Shown: positions 43,963 to 53,036, numbered from the stretch's first letter. The stretch: DNA of 64,000 nt from JAGVSR01 sp033765145 (GCA_033765145.1 JANRIH010000034.1:1-64000), one strand, 5' to 3'. Numbers and translations: made by a program. Notes: generated from the sequence alone by a model not told the origin.

Positions 43963-44250
43963 ATGAAGTCGCTCACACTGGCCGCTACCATCCTTGCTCT
44001 TTCGTCCGCCCTCGCGTTCGCGGGCGGCGATCTGCAAGAGAAGGAGATGAAGGACAATCCCGGCGTCACCGGCGGCGGCACGACCGCGAACCCGACGGCC
44101 AAACCGGAGACGGGCGGCCTCGCCGAAAAGGCGATGCAGGATCTGCCGGGCGTCACGGGTGACGGCACGACGGCCAACCCGACCTCGAAGCCCGACAACA
44201 AGAGCCTCACGGGTAAGGCCATGCAGGATCATCCCGGCGTCGGGAAGTAG
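43963..44250 (+). CDS. Small secreted protein with 29-residue tandem repeats
   Basis: A 95-residue protein with a signal peptide (1-20, ending ALAFA) and a mature part built from two full and one partial 29-residue repeats. Each contains K-(A/E)-M-(Q/K)-D-x-PGV followed by TGxGTTANPT and KP; PGV occurs at residues 33, 62 and 91. The sequence is hydrophilic, lacks cysteine and looks disordered. Starts at an ATG seven bases after GGAGAC. I do not recognise a family. It may be a periplasmic or cell-surface protein of the type often seen in single-gene stress units. Confidence 0.7.
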   Translation: MKSLTLAATILALSSALAFAGGDLQEKEMKDNPGVTGGGTTANPTAKPETGGLAEKAMQDLPGVTGDGTTANPTSKPDNKSLTGKAMQDHPGVGK

Positions 44251-44270
44251 ACGGCCTCGCGCCCCGACAT

Positions 44271-44302
44271 AAAAAGAAGGCTGGCGCTTCGTCGCGCCAG
44301 CC
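44271..44302 (-). terminator. Intrinsic terminator for alanine dehydrogenase
   Basis: Read on the minus strand, GGCTGGCGC-GACGAA-GCGCCAGCC (44302-44279) is a perfect 9-bp stem followed by TTCTTTTT (44278-44271). It lies 74 bases downstream of the ald stop. On the plus strand the hairpin follows the small repeat gene, so it may serve both. Confidence 0.75.
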
Positions 44303-44375
44303 CTCGTAGTTTATAGGCAGGGTCGGAGGTCTGAGGGAGTGTCGTTGTCGTTCTCTCTGAACCCGTCGCGATGGC

Positions 44376-45500
44376 TTACTCAGCCGCGACGGGCAGCGCT
44401 TTTCCCGCGTCGAGCCGATCGAAGCCGAGGGAGGCCGCGACCGCGTGATGCATGATGCGGCCGTCCTTGACGTTGAGGCCGGCTGCAAGATGGGGATCGC
44501 GATCGAAGGCGGCGAGCCCCTTCTCGGCGAGCTTCATCACGAACGGCAGCGTCGCGTTGTTGAGGGCCTGGGCCGATGTCGTCGGCACGGCGCCCGGCAT
44601 GTTGGCGACGCAGTAGTGAATGATGCCATCGACCTCGAACGTCGGGTTCGCGTGGGTCGTCGCTTTCGACGTTTCGAAGCATCCGCCCTGATCGATCGAT
44701 ACGTCGACGAGCACGGCGCCCTTCTTCATGCGGCCAAGCATTTCGCGCGTCACGAGCTTCGGCGCGCTCGCGCCGGCCACGAGGACGGCACCGACCACGA
44801 CATCGGCCGCGAGCACCTCGGTCTCGATCGTGTCCATGGTCGAGACGAGCGTCTTGACGCGGCCCTCGAACAATTCGTCGAGCTGGCGAAGCCGCGGCAG
44901 CGAGCGATCGATGATCGAGACCTCGGCGCCGAGACCCTGGGCCATGCGCGCGGCATGGGTTCCAACGACGCCGCCGCCGAGCACGACGACTTTCGCCGGA
45001 CGAACGCCCGGAACGCCGCCCATGAGGACGCCGCGGCCACCGGTCGGCCGGCGGAGTGCGAGGGCTGCGGCCTCGATCGAGAGACGGCCAGCGACTTCGC
45101 TCATGGGCGCCAGCAGCGGCAGGCCGCCCGCGGGATCGGTGACCGTCTCGTAGGCGATCGCCGTCGCGCCCGACTCGAGAAGGCCGATGGCCTGCGCCGG
45201 ATCGGGAGCCAGGTGGAGATAGGTGAATAGGATGTGATCGGGGCGGAGCTTCTCCCACTCGACCCTCTGGGGCTCCTTGACCTTCACGATCATGTCGGAG
45301 CCCGCGAACACGGCTGCCGCGTCGGGGACGATCCTGGCGCCGGCCTTCACGTAGGTCTCATCGTCAGCGAAAATGCCAGCGCCGGCGCCCGCCTGCACGA
45401 TGACGTCGTGGCCCTTGGCCACGAGCTCGCGGACGGAGCCCGGCACGAGGCCGACGCGGAATTCGTTCGACTTGATTTCGGTCGGAACGCCAATGCGCAT
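44376..45500 (-). CDS. ald: Alanine dehydrogenase
   Basis: A 374-residue NAD-dependent enzyme that interconverts alanine and pyruvate plus ammonia. The N-terminal MRIGVPTEIKSNEFRVGL and the Lys in VKVKEPQ and His in FTYLHLAPDP belong to the substrate site. The NAD-binding Rossmann motif is VVLGGGVVGTHAARMA at about 172-187. DVSIDQGGCFETSKATTH and the C-terminal DGRIMHHAVAASL are family signatures. An Lrp/AsnC regulator is divergent at 45663, which usually controls ald in alphaproteobacteria. A terminator follows. It could dispose of alanine made by the pyruvate-dependent transaminases in the amine operon. Confidence 0.95.
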   Translation of the reverse strand: MRIGVPTEIKSNEFRVGLVPGSVRELVAKGHDVIVQAGAGAGIFADDETYVKAGARIVPDAAAVFAGSDMIVKVKEPQRVEWEKLRPDHILFTYLHLAPDPAQAIGLLESGATAIAYETVTDPAGGLPLLAPMSEVAGRLSIEAAALALRRPTGGRGVLMGGVPGVRPAKVVVLGGGVVGTHAARMAQGLGAEVSIIDRSLPRLRQLDELFEGRVKTLVSTMDTIETEVLAADVVVGAVLVAGASAPKLVTREMLGRMKKGAVLVDVSIDQGGCFETSKATTHANPTFEVDGIIHYCVANMPGAVPTTSAQALNNATLPFVMKLAEKGLAAFDRDPHLAAGLNVKDGRIMHHAVAASLGFDRLDAGKALPVAAE

Positions 45501-45581
45501 GGTGGTGTCTCCCTCGGGTTCGGCCGGCTGAAGGCCAAGGCCATTTGTAGGGTCAGAATCGGCGATTCACGTGGGAGACTG

Positions 45582-45662
45582 TCTGCAATTTCACTTGCGT
45601 TTTCGCTCTTGCTCGCGGATTATCGGCACGCTTTCGTCATTTTATGCTGAATTTCTGCAATT
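45582..45662 (+). promoter_or_regulatory. Repeated TCTGCAATT sites between ald and lrp
   Basis: The 9-bp direct repeat TCTGCAATT occurs at 45582-45590 and again at 45654-45662, directly abutting the regulator start codon, 72 bp apart (about seven helix turns). The interval is AT-rich relative to its surroundings. Phased sites are common for Lrp/AsnC proteins, so this is a candidate operator pair for ald activation and autoregulation. Confidence 0.4.
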
Positions 45663-46142
45663 ATGAGCCTGGACACGCTGGATTTGGCCATCCTGACCGC
45701 GCTCTCTGAGAACGGGCGGCTGTCGCAGGTCGAACTCGCGGAGCGGGTTCCGCTCTCTCCGACCGCCGTCGCGCGGCGCATCAAGGCGCTCGAAGAGGCC
45801 GGCGTCATCGAAGGGTATCAGGCGCGGGTCAGCCGGGCTGCACTCGGCCTCGACATGACCGTTCTCGTGCAGATCAGTCTCAAGAGCCAAAACGAGGACC
45901 TGCTCGCGGAATTCGAGAAGGCCGTTCTTGCGGCGCCCTCGGTCGTCACGTGCCATCTGATGTCGGGTGAGGACGATTACGTGCTGACCGTGCTCGCGCA
46001 GGATCTCGCCGACTTCGAACGCATTCACCGCCAGGAGTTGTCACGGCTCCCGGGCGTGGCGCGGCTGCGCTCCAGCTTCGCGCTGCGCGAAGTGAAGGCC
46101 CGCACATTGCCCGAGAGCGCGCTCCGGCGGGGCGGGCGGTAG
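45663..46142 (+). CDS. Lrp/AsnC-family transcriptional regulator
   Basis: A 159-residue feast/famine regulator. The N-terminal winged helix (about 4-60) has LAILTALSENGRLSQVELAERV and LSPTAVARRIKALEEAGVI. The C-terminal RAM domain (about 70-150) includes VTCHLMSGEDDYVLTV, the effector-binding glycine turn. It is divergent from ald, and regulation of ald by alanine is likely. The ATG has no recognisable ribosome site, since the bases before it are part of a repeated AT-rich motif, so translation may be leaderless. Confidence 0.88.
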   Translation: MSLDTLDLAILTALSENGRLSQVELAERVPLSPTAVARRIKALEEAGVIEGYQARVSRAALGLDMTVLVQISLKSQNEDLLAEFEKAVLAAPSVVTCHLMSGEDDYVLTVLAQDLADFERIHRQELSRLPGVARLRSSFALREVKARTLPESALRRGGR

Positions 46143-46168
46143 GGGTTGGACCTCCGCCTAAGGGCGGC

Positions 46169-47017
46169 TCATCCCTTCGGCACGTCGAGAAGGAAATTGC
46201 GCGCGGGGCCGGCTTCGGATTTCGGCAGCGCTTCGGCATCGTCCTTCAGATTGACGCCCGAGAGTTCGCGGCGGAGCGCCTCGCTTGCGAGATAGTGGAG
46301 CTTGTAGGCCGCTTCGTCGTACGTGAGGCCTTCCGTGCGGACGTTCGAGATGCAGTTGCGATCGGCATCCGTGAGACCGACTTTCGGTCCATAAGTGAGA
46401 TAGACGCCGAGACTGTCGGGCGAGGAGAGGCCCGGGCGCTCGCCGATCAGCATCACCATGAGCCGTGCTTTCAGAATTTCGCCGATCTCGTCGCCCAGCG
46501 CCACGCGCCCCTGCTCGGCGAGGATCAGCGGCGCGCGCGTCCAGCCGGATTTTTCGACGAGCGGCAGGAACGCTGTGAGGAACGGGGCGATATTGCGTTC
46601 AATTGCGAAGGCGGAGAGCCCGTCGCAGATCACGACGGCCACATCATAGGGCCCGCTGGCGATCGATCTCAATTGCTCCGCTGATTTCGGTGCGAGGCGG
46701 CGTCCGAGATCGGGGCGCTGGAGGTAAGTCGCACGATCGGGAGCGCCGCTGGCGACACGCCAAACCGGACCCCAGGCGCTGGCAAGGCGCGTTTCGAGGC
46801 CCGCGAAATCAAGCGCATGATGGACCGCATTTCTCGCGCGGGCGTGGGCCAACTGGAATGCCAGGTGCTCGGATGTCGGGATCGAGATGCCGGAACGCCC
46901 AAGCGCGATGCGCGCCGGCGTCAGGCGGCGGAGATGCGCCCAGGGGTTTTCGATCGTGACACCGGTCGCGCGTTGAGTGCCTGCGCTTGCCTTTGGGCTT
47001 TCGAGATCTTCGGCCAT
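46169..47017 (-). CDS. eutC: Ethanolamine ammonia-lyase small subunit
   Basis: A 282-residue subunit of the coenzyme-B12-dependent lyase that splits ethanolamine into acetaldehyde and ammonia. Family segments are LRRLTPARIALGRSG, FQLAHARARNAVHHALDF and DVAVVICDGLSAFAI, with GERPGLSSPDSLGVYLTYGP. It starts four bases after the eutB stop. No shell proteins, reactivase EutA or transporter lie nearby in the window, so the enzyme probably works free in the cytosol. Length matches the usual 270-300. Confidence 0.95.
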   Translation of the reverse strand: MAEDLESPKASAGTQRATGVTIENPWAHLRRLTPARIALGRSGISIPTSEHLAFQLAHARARNAVHHALDFAGLETRLASAWGPVWRVASGAPDRATYLQRPDLGRRLAPKSAEQLRSIASGPYDVAVVICDGLSAFAIERNIAPFLTAFLPLVEKSGWTRAPLILAEQGRVALGDEIGEILKARLMVMLIGERPGLSSPDSLGVYLTYGPKVGLTDADRNCISNVRTEGLTYDEAAYKLHYLASEALRRELSGVNLKDDAEALPKSEAGPARNFLLDVPKG

Positions 47018-47021
47018 CGGT

Positions 47022-48410
47022 CTACTCCGCCGCGATCGCCGGCGCGAATGCGCGCGGCACCGCCGACCCCAGGCGCAACTCGGCGCCGGGTTCGAAGATC
47101 CGCTGAGTGTGGAGCCAATTCTCGAACTCGGGCGCGGGTTTCAAGCCAAGAACTTTCCGGACGTAGAGCGCATCGTGGAACGATGTCGTCTGGTAATTCA
47201 GCATCACGTCGTCGGACCCCGGGATGCCCATGATAAAGCTGATGCCCGCGACACCGAGCAGCGTCAGAAGCGTGTCCATGTCGTTCTGATCGGCTTCGGC
47301 GTGGTTCGTGTAGCAGATATCGCAACCCATCGGCAGGCCGAGGAGCTTTGCGCAGAAGTGATCCTCGAGACCGGCGCGGACGATCTGGCGACCGTCGTAG
47401 AGGTATTCGGGGCCGATGAATCCGACGACGGTGTTGATGAGCAGCGGCTTGAATTTCCGCGCGACGGCGTAGGCGCGGGTTTCGATCGTCTGCTGGTCGG
47501 CGCCGTGGTGGGCATTGGCCGAGAGCGCGCTCCCCTGGCCGGTCTCGAAATACATCACGTTGTCGCCGACCGTGCCGCGTTTGAGCGAGAGCCCCGCGTC
47601 GTAGCCTTCCTGCAACGTCGCGAGTGATATGCCGAAGCTCTTGTTCGCGGCTTCCGTGCCGGCGATCGACTGGAACACGAGGTCGACCGGCGCGCCGCGG
47701 TTGATCGCCTCGATGGTCGTGGTCACGTGGGTCAGGATGCAGCTCTGCGTCGGGATTTCATAGCGCGCGATCACCTCGTCGAGCATTTGGACGAGCGTCG
47801 TCACCTGCCCGATGCTGTCGGTCGCGGGATTGATGCCGATGACCGCGTCGCCGTTACCGTAGAGGAGGCCGTCGACGATGCTCGCAGCGATGCCGGCCGC
47901 GTCGTCGGTCGGGTGGTTCGGCTGGAGGCGCGTCGACATGCGGCCATGGAGGCCGATCGTGTTGCGGAATTTTGAAACGACGCGGCACTTCTTGGCGACG
48001 AGCACGAGGTCCTGGACGCGCATGATCTTCGAGACCGCGGCGACCATCTCGGGCGTGAGCCCCGGCGAGAGGGCGGAGAGCGCCTCGGACGTCGCGGCGT
48101 CCGAGAGGAGCCAGTCGCGGAAGCCGCCGACCGTCAGGTGCGCGATCGCGCGGAACGCGGCTTGGTCGTGGCTGTCGATGATGAGGCGGGTCACCTCGTC
48201 GGTCTCGTAGGGGACGATCATTTCTTCGAGGAAGGTTCTGAGCGGCAGGTCCGCGAGCGCCAACTGCGCGGCGGCGCGCTCTTCGTCGTTGGCGGCCGCG
48301 ACGCCAGCCAATTGATCGCCGGAGCGGAGCGGCGTCGCCTTGGCCATCAGGTCCTTCAAGTCGCGGAAGACGTATCGCTGCTGACCGATGATGTATGCGA
48401 AACCCGCCAT
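47022..48410 (-). CDS. eutB: Ethanolamine ammonia-lyase large subunit
   Basis: A 462-residue catalytic subunit of ethanolamine ammonia-lyase. The TIM-barrel holds motifs RMSTRLQPNHPTDD, GLLYGNGDAVIGINPATDS, YFETGQGSALSANAHHG and VVGFIGPEYLYDGRQI, which bind substrate and adenosylcobalamin. The start MAGFAYIIG at 48410 has a GAGGG site; an in-frame upstream ATG at 48458 adds 16 non-conserved residues. It forms a two-gene operon with eutC. Ethanolamine would provide nitrogen and, via acetaldehyde, carbon. Confidence 0.95.
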   Translation of the reverse strand: MAGFAYIIGQQRYVFRDLKDLMAKATPLRSGDQLAGVAAANDEERAAAQLALADLPLRTFLEEMIVPYETDEVTRLIIDSHDQAAFRAIAHLTVGGFRDWLLSDAATSEALSALSPGLTPEMVAAVSKIMRVQDLVLVAKKCRVVSKFRNTIGLHGRMSTRLQPNHPTDDAAGIAASIVDGLLYGNGDAVIGINPATDSIGQVTTLVQMLDEVIARYEIPTQSCILTHVTTTIEAINRGAPVDLVFQSIAGTEAANKSFGISLATLQEGYDAGLSLKRGTVGDNVMYFETGQGSALSANAHHGADQQTIETRAYAVARKFKPLLINTVVGFIGPEYLYDGRQIVRAGLEDHFCAKLLGLPMGCDICYTNHAEADQNDMDTLLTLLGVAGISFIMGIPGSDDVMLNYQTTSFHDALYVRKVLGLKPAPEFENWLHTQRIFEPGAELRLGSAVPRAFAPAIAAE

Positions 48411-48598
48411 GGCACCCTCGCTGCTGTCCTCACGCGCCGCTCTTTTCCCCATAGGCACGTTTCTTTACTCTAGCGAGAAATCCGCGGCGCTTCATCCCCC
48501 TTCCGCACGCGCGCAATCCCTGCGTGACGGCGCGGCAGGAACTGCCTAAATGCCGAACATGGGGCGGTCGCTGCGCGCCCCGCAATCATCGAGCTGCC

Positions 48599-51250
48599 AT
48601 GAAAACCGACACTCCGCGTCCGATCCGCCTCAAGGACTACCGCCCGCCGGCCTATCTCATCGATAAGGTCGATCTCGACGTCGCTCTCGATCCCGCGCGG
48701 ACCCGGGTCCGCTCGAAGCTCTGGCTGCGACCGAACCCGGACTATCCCGCGCCGCGCGGGCCGTTGAGGCTCGACGGCGAGCATCTCGAATTGAAGTCGG
48801 TCGCAATCGGCAAGGCGAAGCTCGGCGCTGGTGACTACGAGCAGACGGAGACGAGCCTCGTCATCGCGCAGACGCCCGAGACGCCGTTCACCGTCGAGAC
48901 CGTCGTCTACATCAACCCCGAGGCCAACACGGCTCTGCAGGGTCTCTATCGCTCACGGGGCGTCTTCTGCACGCAATGCGAGGCCGAAGGGTTCCGTCGC
49001 ATCACGTTCTTCCTCGACCGGCCGGACGTGCTCGCGACCTACCGCGTCCGGATCGAGGCGGACCCGAAGGTGGCTCCCGTGCTCCTGTCGAACGGCAACC
49101 TCGTCGAACGGGGTATGACCGAGCGCGGGCGCCGGCACTACGCCGTCTGGCACGACCCGCATCCCAAGCCCTGCTATCTTTTCGCCCTCGTCGGCGGCGA
49201 TCTCGGGCGCGTGGCGTCCGAGTTAACGACAATGTCGGGCCGCAAGGTCGATCTCGGCATCTACGTCGAACACGGCAAGGAAGATCGCGCGCACTGGGCG
49301 ATGGATGCGTTGAAGCGCTCCATGCGGTGGGACGAAGTGCGCTTCGGTCGCGAATACGATCTCGACGTCTTCAACATCGTCGCCGTCTCGGACTTCAACA
49401 TGGGGGCGATGGAGAACAAGGGCCTCAACATCTTCAACGACCGGCTGATCCTCGCCTCCGCCGATACGGCGACGGACACGATGTACGAGGCGATCGAGAG
49501 CGTCGTCGCGCATGAATACTTCCACAACTGGACCGGCAACCGCATCACGTGCCGCGATTGGTTCCAGCTCTGCCTCAAGGAAGGTCTGACGGTCTATCGC
49601 GACCAGGAGTTCTCGGCCGACGAGCGCGACCGGACCGTGCAGCGCATCACTGATGTCCGCCAATTGAAGACGTTCCAGTTTCCCGAGGACCAGGGGCCGC
49701 TCGCGCATCCCGTCAGACCCGAGAGCTACATCGAGATCAACAACTTCTATACGCCGACGGTCTACGAGAAGGGTGCCGAGCTCGTGCGCATGATCGAGAC
49801 GATCCTCGGGCGCACGGACTTCCGCCGCGGCATGGATCTCTATTTCGCGCGCCACGACGGAGAAGCGGCGACGATCGAGGATTTTCTGAAGTCGTTTGAA
49901 GACGCGAGCGGGCGCGATCTCTCGCAATTCAAGCGCTGGTATGCGCAGGCGGGCACGCCGGAACTGGCCGTCAGCATGGCGTGGGATCGGGCGAGCAAGC
50001 GCGCGACGCTCACCTTCGATCAGATGCAGCCGCCGACGCCGGGACAATCGAAGAAGCAGCCGCTGCACATTCCCGTGCGCCTCGCCCTCATCGGACAAAA
50101 CGGCGAGCCGATGGACCTCGTGCTCGCGGACGGCTCGGCGGTCGCGGACGGTGTCGTGCACGTGACCGAACGTACGCAATCGTTCACGTTCACAGGCATC
50201 GGGTCACGTCCCGTCCCTTCGGTTCTGCGCGGATTCTCGGCGCCCGTCCGCCTCAACATGGATCTCGCCGACAAGGATCTCGAGCTTCTGGCGGCGACCG
50301 ACAGCGATCTCTTCAACCGCTGGCAAGCGCTCAATACCTACGCGCTGAAGACGCTCGTCGAGATGGTCACGGCCCTCGCGGCGGGGCGGCGTCCGGGGCG
50401 CGGCACGACGTTCGCCAAGGTGCTCCACCGGGCCGTCGGCGACGCCGATCTCGATCCCGCTTACCGCGCCGAGTTGCTGAAGCTGCCGACGCAGTCGGAC
50501 GTCGCGCGCGAGATCGGACGGGACGTGGATCCCGACCTCATTCACAAGGCGCACCGGCAGCTCACGAAAACGGTCGGCGCGACGCTCGGTGATCTCCTGG
50601 TCGACATCTACCAGGGTCACGCGGGCCGAGGCGCGTTCTCACCTTCGGCCAAGGCCGCCGGCAAGCGGGCACTGCGCAACGCGGCGCTTTCGCTGCTCGT
50701 CGCGCGCGGGGAGGAGGAGGACCAGAAGCGTCTCATCGAACATTTCCGCAAGGCCCGCAGCATGACGGAGGAGGCGCACGCGCTGGTGCTCCTCGCCGCG
50801 TCGGATCATCCGGATCGGGACTTTGCGCTTGGGCGGTTCCACGACCGCTGGAAGGGCGATCACCTCGTCATCGACACCTGGTTCGCGGCGCAGGCGATGT
50901 CGCCCCGCGACGACACGCTCGATGTCGTCAGGACGCTCACGACGCATCCGCTGTTCGGCCGGGCGGCTCCGAACAAGGTCCGCGCGCTCATCGGGAATTT
51001 CGCCATGCAGAACCCACTGCAGTTCAACCGAGCGGACGGGGAAGGCTACAAGTTCGTCGCCACCGAAATCCTCGAGATCGATCGTCTCAACCCGCAGATT
51101 TCCGCGCGCATGGCAGGTGCGTTCAAGAGCTTCCGGTCGCTCGAAGCGGGGCGGCGGGAGAAGGCGCGGCGAGCGTTGCAGAAGGTTGCGAAGGCCCCGC
51201 AAATCTCGCGCGATCTCATGGAGATGGTGACGCGGCTTCTGGATGCGTGA
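48599..51250 (+). CDS. pepN: Aminopeptidase N
   Basis: An 883-residue M1-family zinc aminopeptidase that removes N-terminal residues from peptides. The zinc site is His305-Glu306-x2-His309 in VVAHEYFHNWTG with Glu328 in LKEGLTVYRDQEF; the substrate motif Gly-Ala-Met-Glu-Asn lies at 269-273. The C-terminal half has the Ig-like DUF3458 and alpha-helical regions typical of the proteobacterial PepN. The start MKTDTPRPIRLKDYRPP is chosen over an upstream in-frame ATG at 48524. It is divergent from eutBC. Confidence 0.96.
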   Translation: MKTDTPRPIRLKDYRPPAYLIDKVDLDVALDPARTRVRSKLWLRPNPDYPAPRGPLRLDGEHLELKSVAIGKAKLGAGDYEQTETSLVIAQTPETPFTVETVVYINPEANTALQGLYRSRGVFCTQCEAEGFRRITFFLDRPDVLATYRVRIEADPKVAPVLLSNGNLVERGMTERGRRHYAVWHDPHPKPCYLFALVGGDLGRVASELTTMSGRKVDLGIYVEHGKEDRAHWAMDALKRSMRWDEVRFGREYDLDVFNIVAVSDFNMGAMENKGLNIFNDRLILASADTATDTMYEAIESVVAHEYFHNWTGNRITCRDWFQLCLKEGLTVYRDQEFSADERDRTVQRITDVRQLKTFQFPEDQGPLAHPVRPESYIEINNFYTPTVYEKGAELVRMIETILGRTDFRRGMDLYFARHDGEAATIEDFLKSFEDASGRDLSQFKRWYAQAGTPELAVSMAWDRASKRATLTFDQMQPPTPGQSKKQPLHIPVRLALIGQNGEPMDLVLADGSAVADGVVHVTERTQSFTFTGIGSRPVPSVLRGFSAPVRLNMDLADKDLELLAATDSDLFNRWQALNTYALKTLVEMVTALAAGRRPGRGTTFAKVLHRAVGDADLDPAYRAELLKLPTQSDVAREIGRDVDPDLIHKAHRQLTKTVGATLGDLLVDIYQGHAGRGAFSPSAKAAGKRALRNAALSLLVARGEEEDQKRLIEHFRKARSMTEEAHALVLLAASDHPDRDFALGRFHDRWKGDHLVIDTWFAAQAMSPRDDTLDVVRTLTTHPLFGRAAPNKVRALIGNFAMQNPLQFNRADGEGYKFVATEILEIDRLNPQISARMAGAFKSFRSLEAGRREKARRALQKVAKAPQISRDLMEMVTRLLDA

Positions 51251-51401
51251 ACGAAAGGAGTCCGCCGCTTGACTCGGATTTAATCTCCCTCGACAGCCGA
51301 GTCGCGAATCGGTGAACGTGATCGTGCGAATCGGGCTTGCGTACTGGCCTGAGGCGCACGGGGACACGGGGCAACTAACGACAATTCGGCGAGGGATCGG
51401 G

Positions 51402-52466
51402 ATGGCGTGGACTTCGTCCGCCACTCCGCGGGGTGCGTCTGCGCGCGCAGATGCGATCGACCGTGGGCAGACGGCTGCTTCGGGAAGCAGCACAAACGCC
51501 GCCTTCGGACGGACGGGCCTCCTCGAAGCCGCAGCGCTCGCGAATCTCGGCGCCATCGCCTACGCGGTCCTGAGCCACGGCGCTCACCCGATTTCGATCC
51601 TGCCCGTCGCAACGGGTCTCGCCCTCGTCGTCGTAGCGATCCTCAACACGCGGCCCGCCACTGACGCGGCGGCCGAGCGCGGCGACGGCGCGTTCGAGGA
51701 CTTCGATGCCGGGCAATTGGCGATCGAGCGGCAATCCCAGCGCCTCATGGAATTGGCGGACGCCGCGACACGGGCGCGGCGCGAGGCAGAAATTCGCGAA
51801 CAACTCTGGTCGGACCTCACCGCGCGCATGAGCCACGAACTGCGCACGCCCTTGAACGCCGTCATCGGTTTCACCGACATCATGCATGCCGAACTTCTCG
51901 GGCCCGTCGGTCATGACCGGTACCGGGAATACATCTCTCACATCCGCGACAGCGGCCGCGACCTTCTCAAAAGCTCTGAGGACACGCTTGCGCTGACGGC
52001 CCTTCTGGGCGCGCCGGACTGCGGGGAAGCCCATACGCCGCTCTCGCTCGCATCCGTTCTCACTGATGCCTGGAGCTTTTTCGGCGCGAGCCGCGTGGGT
52101 GGTAGTCCTCTGATCGAGAGACATGGCTTCGACGGCATCGAGGTCGTCGCGGGAGCTCGACCGACGCGGCAGCTTCTGATCAACATGCTGACCGAGGCAC
52201 GCGTTCGGGCCGGAGCCGAAGGACGGGTCATCGTCACGGCTCGCGAGCGCTCGGGGACCGTCGAACTCGAGATCACCGTGCCCGGCGGCGAACCGCGCCC
52301 GTCTCACGCGCCGAAATCGCTGTCGCTCTCGATCGCGCGCGCCATTGCGGATCTCATGGGGTCGTCCGTGACGGAGACCGTCGACGCCGACGGCACAACC
52401 TGGCGCCTCGCGACCACCTTCGACCGCGCGGTGCAGCAGGATTTCTTCGCCGGGCACACCAACTGA
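51402..52466 (+). CDS. Histidine kinase-like protein with degenerate ATPase domain
   Basis: A 354-residue protein with two N-terminal membrane helices (about 45-83), a coiled-coil linker and a clear HisKA dimer domain with His145 in MSHELRTPLNAVIGFTDIM. The following 200 residues are where a HATPase domain should be, but the N-box is weak (LLINMLTEARVRAG) and no DxGxG or GxGLGL box is present; the end reads SLSLSIARAIADLMGSSV. It could be a phosphotransfer-only or scaffold kinase (compare DivL/ChpT types). The start at 51402 is supported by GAGGG and is preferred to 51312. No adjacent response regulator. Confidence 0.75.
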   Translation: MAWTSSATPRGASARADAIDRGQTAASGSSTNAAFGRTGLLEAAALANLGAIAYAVLSHGAHPISILPVATGLALVVVAILNTRPATDAAAERGDGAFEDFDAGQLAIERQSQRLMELADAATRARREAEIREQLWSDLTARMSHELRTPLNAVIGFTDIMHAELLGPVGHDRYREYISHIRDSGRDLLKSSEDTLALTALLGAPDCGEAHTPLSLASVLTDAWSFFGASRVGGSPLIERHGFDGIEVVAGARPTRQLLINMLTEARVRAGAEGRVIVTARERSGTVELEITVPGGEPRPSHAPKSLSLSIARAIADLMGSSVTETVDADGTTWRLATTFDRAVQQDFFAGHTN

Positions 52467-52490
52467 GCGCCGCGTGCTGACGTCACGGCA

Positions 52491-53036
52491 TCAAGGTCCG
52501 TCGTCGTCCTTGGGCTTCTTGAAACGGCGGCTTTCGCGCTCGATGCGCTTCTTCCACATCGCCGCGAGGCGTTTGCGCTCGTCCGGCGTCAGCGTTTGGA
52601 CGACCTGCATCAGAACATCGATGCTGCCCTTCCGGCGCGTCTCCTCGGATGTTCCCACGGTTTCGACGGCGGCGCGGAATTTCTCGGGAGAAAAGTCGTC
52701 CGCGGCGAGCGCGTCGGCGGCTGACGCGCGGAGCGCCGTCACCTCGGACTTGTGATCGCGCAGGGATTTCCGCCCCTCGCGAAGCAGTTTGCGCACAGCT
52801 TCGCGGCGCTCCTCGGGAAGCGAGCGGGAAAAGTACATGAGACCGAAGTCGGACGGACCGCCGGCCCAGCGCATGGGTCCTTCGTTGCGGTGGTGCCACC
52901 ATGCGCCTGCAAGACCGCCCGCGATCAGGAGATTGAGCGCGAGCGAAACGACGAGCAGCCACTTCGTCCACCGGCGTGGACGAGCGGCCGGGTCGGTTGC
53001 GGCCTCGGGCGCAGTGGGACCTGGCTCCACGGTCAA
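52491..53036 (-). CDS. Periplasmic heavy-metal sensor-like protein
   Basis: A 181-residue protein with a single N-terminal membrane anchor (about 25-47, WLLVVSLALNLLIAGGLAG) and a helical periplasmic domain of the metal-resistance/CnrX-Spy type (LPEERREAVRKLLREGRKSL and QTLTPDERKRLAAMWKKR). It starts inside the end of the anti-sigma-like gene (four-base overlap) and follows the ECF sigma gene, giving a sigma-anti-sigma-sensor set like the CnrH-CnrY-CnrX system. It lacks the classical CnrX HxH cluster, apart from WHHRNEG after the helix. The signal sensed is unknown. Confidence 0.8.
   Translation of the reverse strand: MTVEPGPTAPEAATDPAARPRRWTKWLLVVSLALNLLIAGGLAGAWWHHRNEGPMRWAGGPSDFGLMYFSRSLPEERREAVRKLLREGRKSLRDHKSEVTALRASAADALAADDFSPEKFRAAVETVGTSEETRRKGSIDVLMQVVQTLTPDERKRLAAMWKKRIERESRRFKKPKDDDGP

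Noticed and set aside
48459..48598. Possible small gene between eutB and pepN
   Set aside because: No frame has both a ribosome site and plausible coding character; the interval looks like a divergent promoter region.
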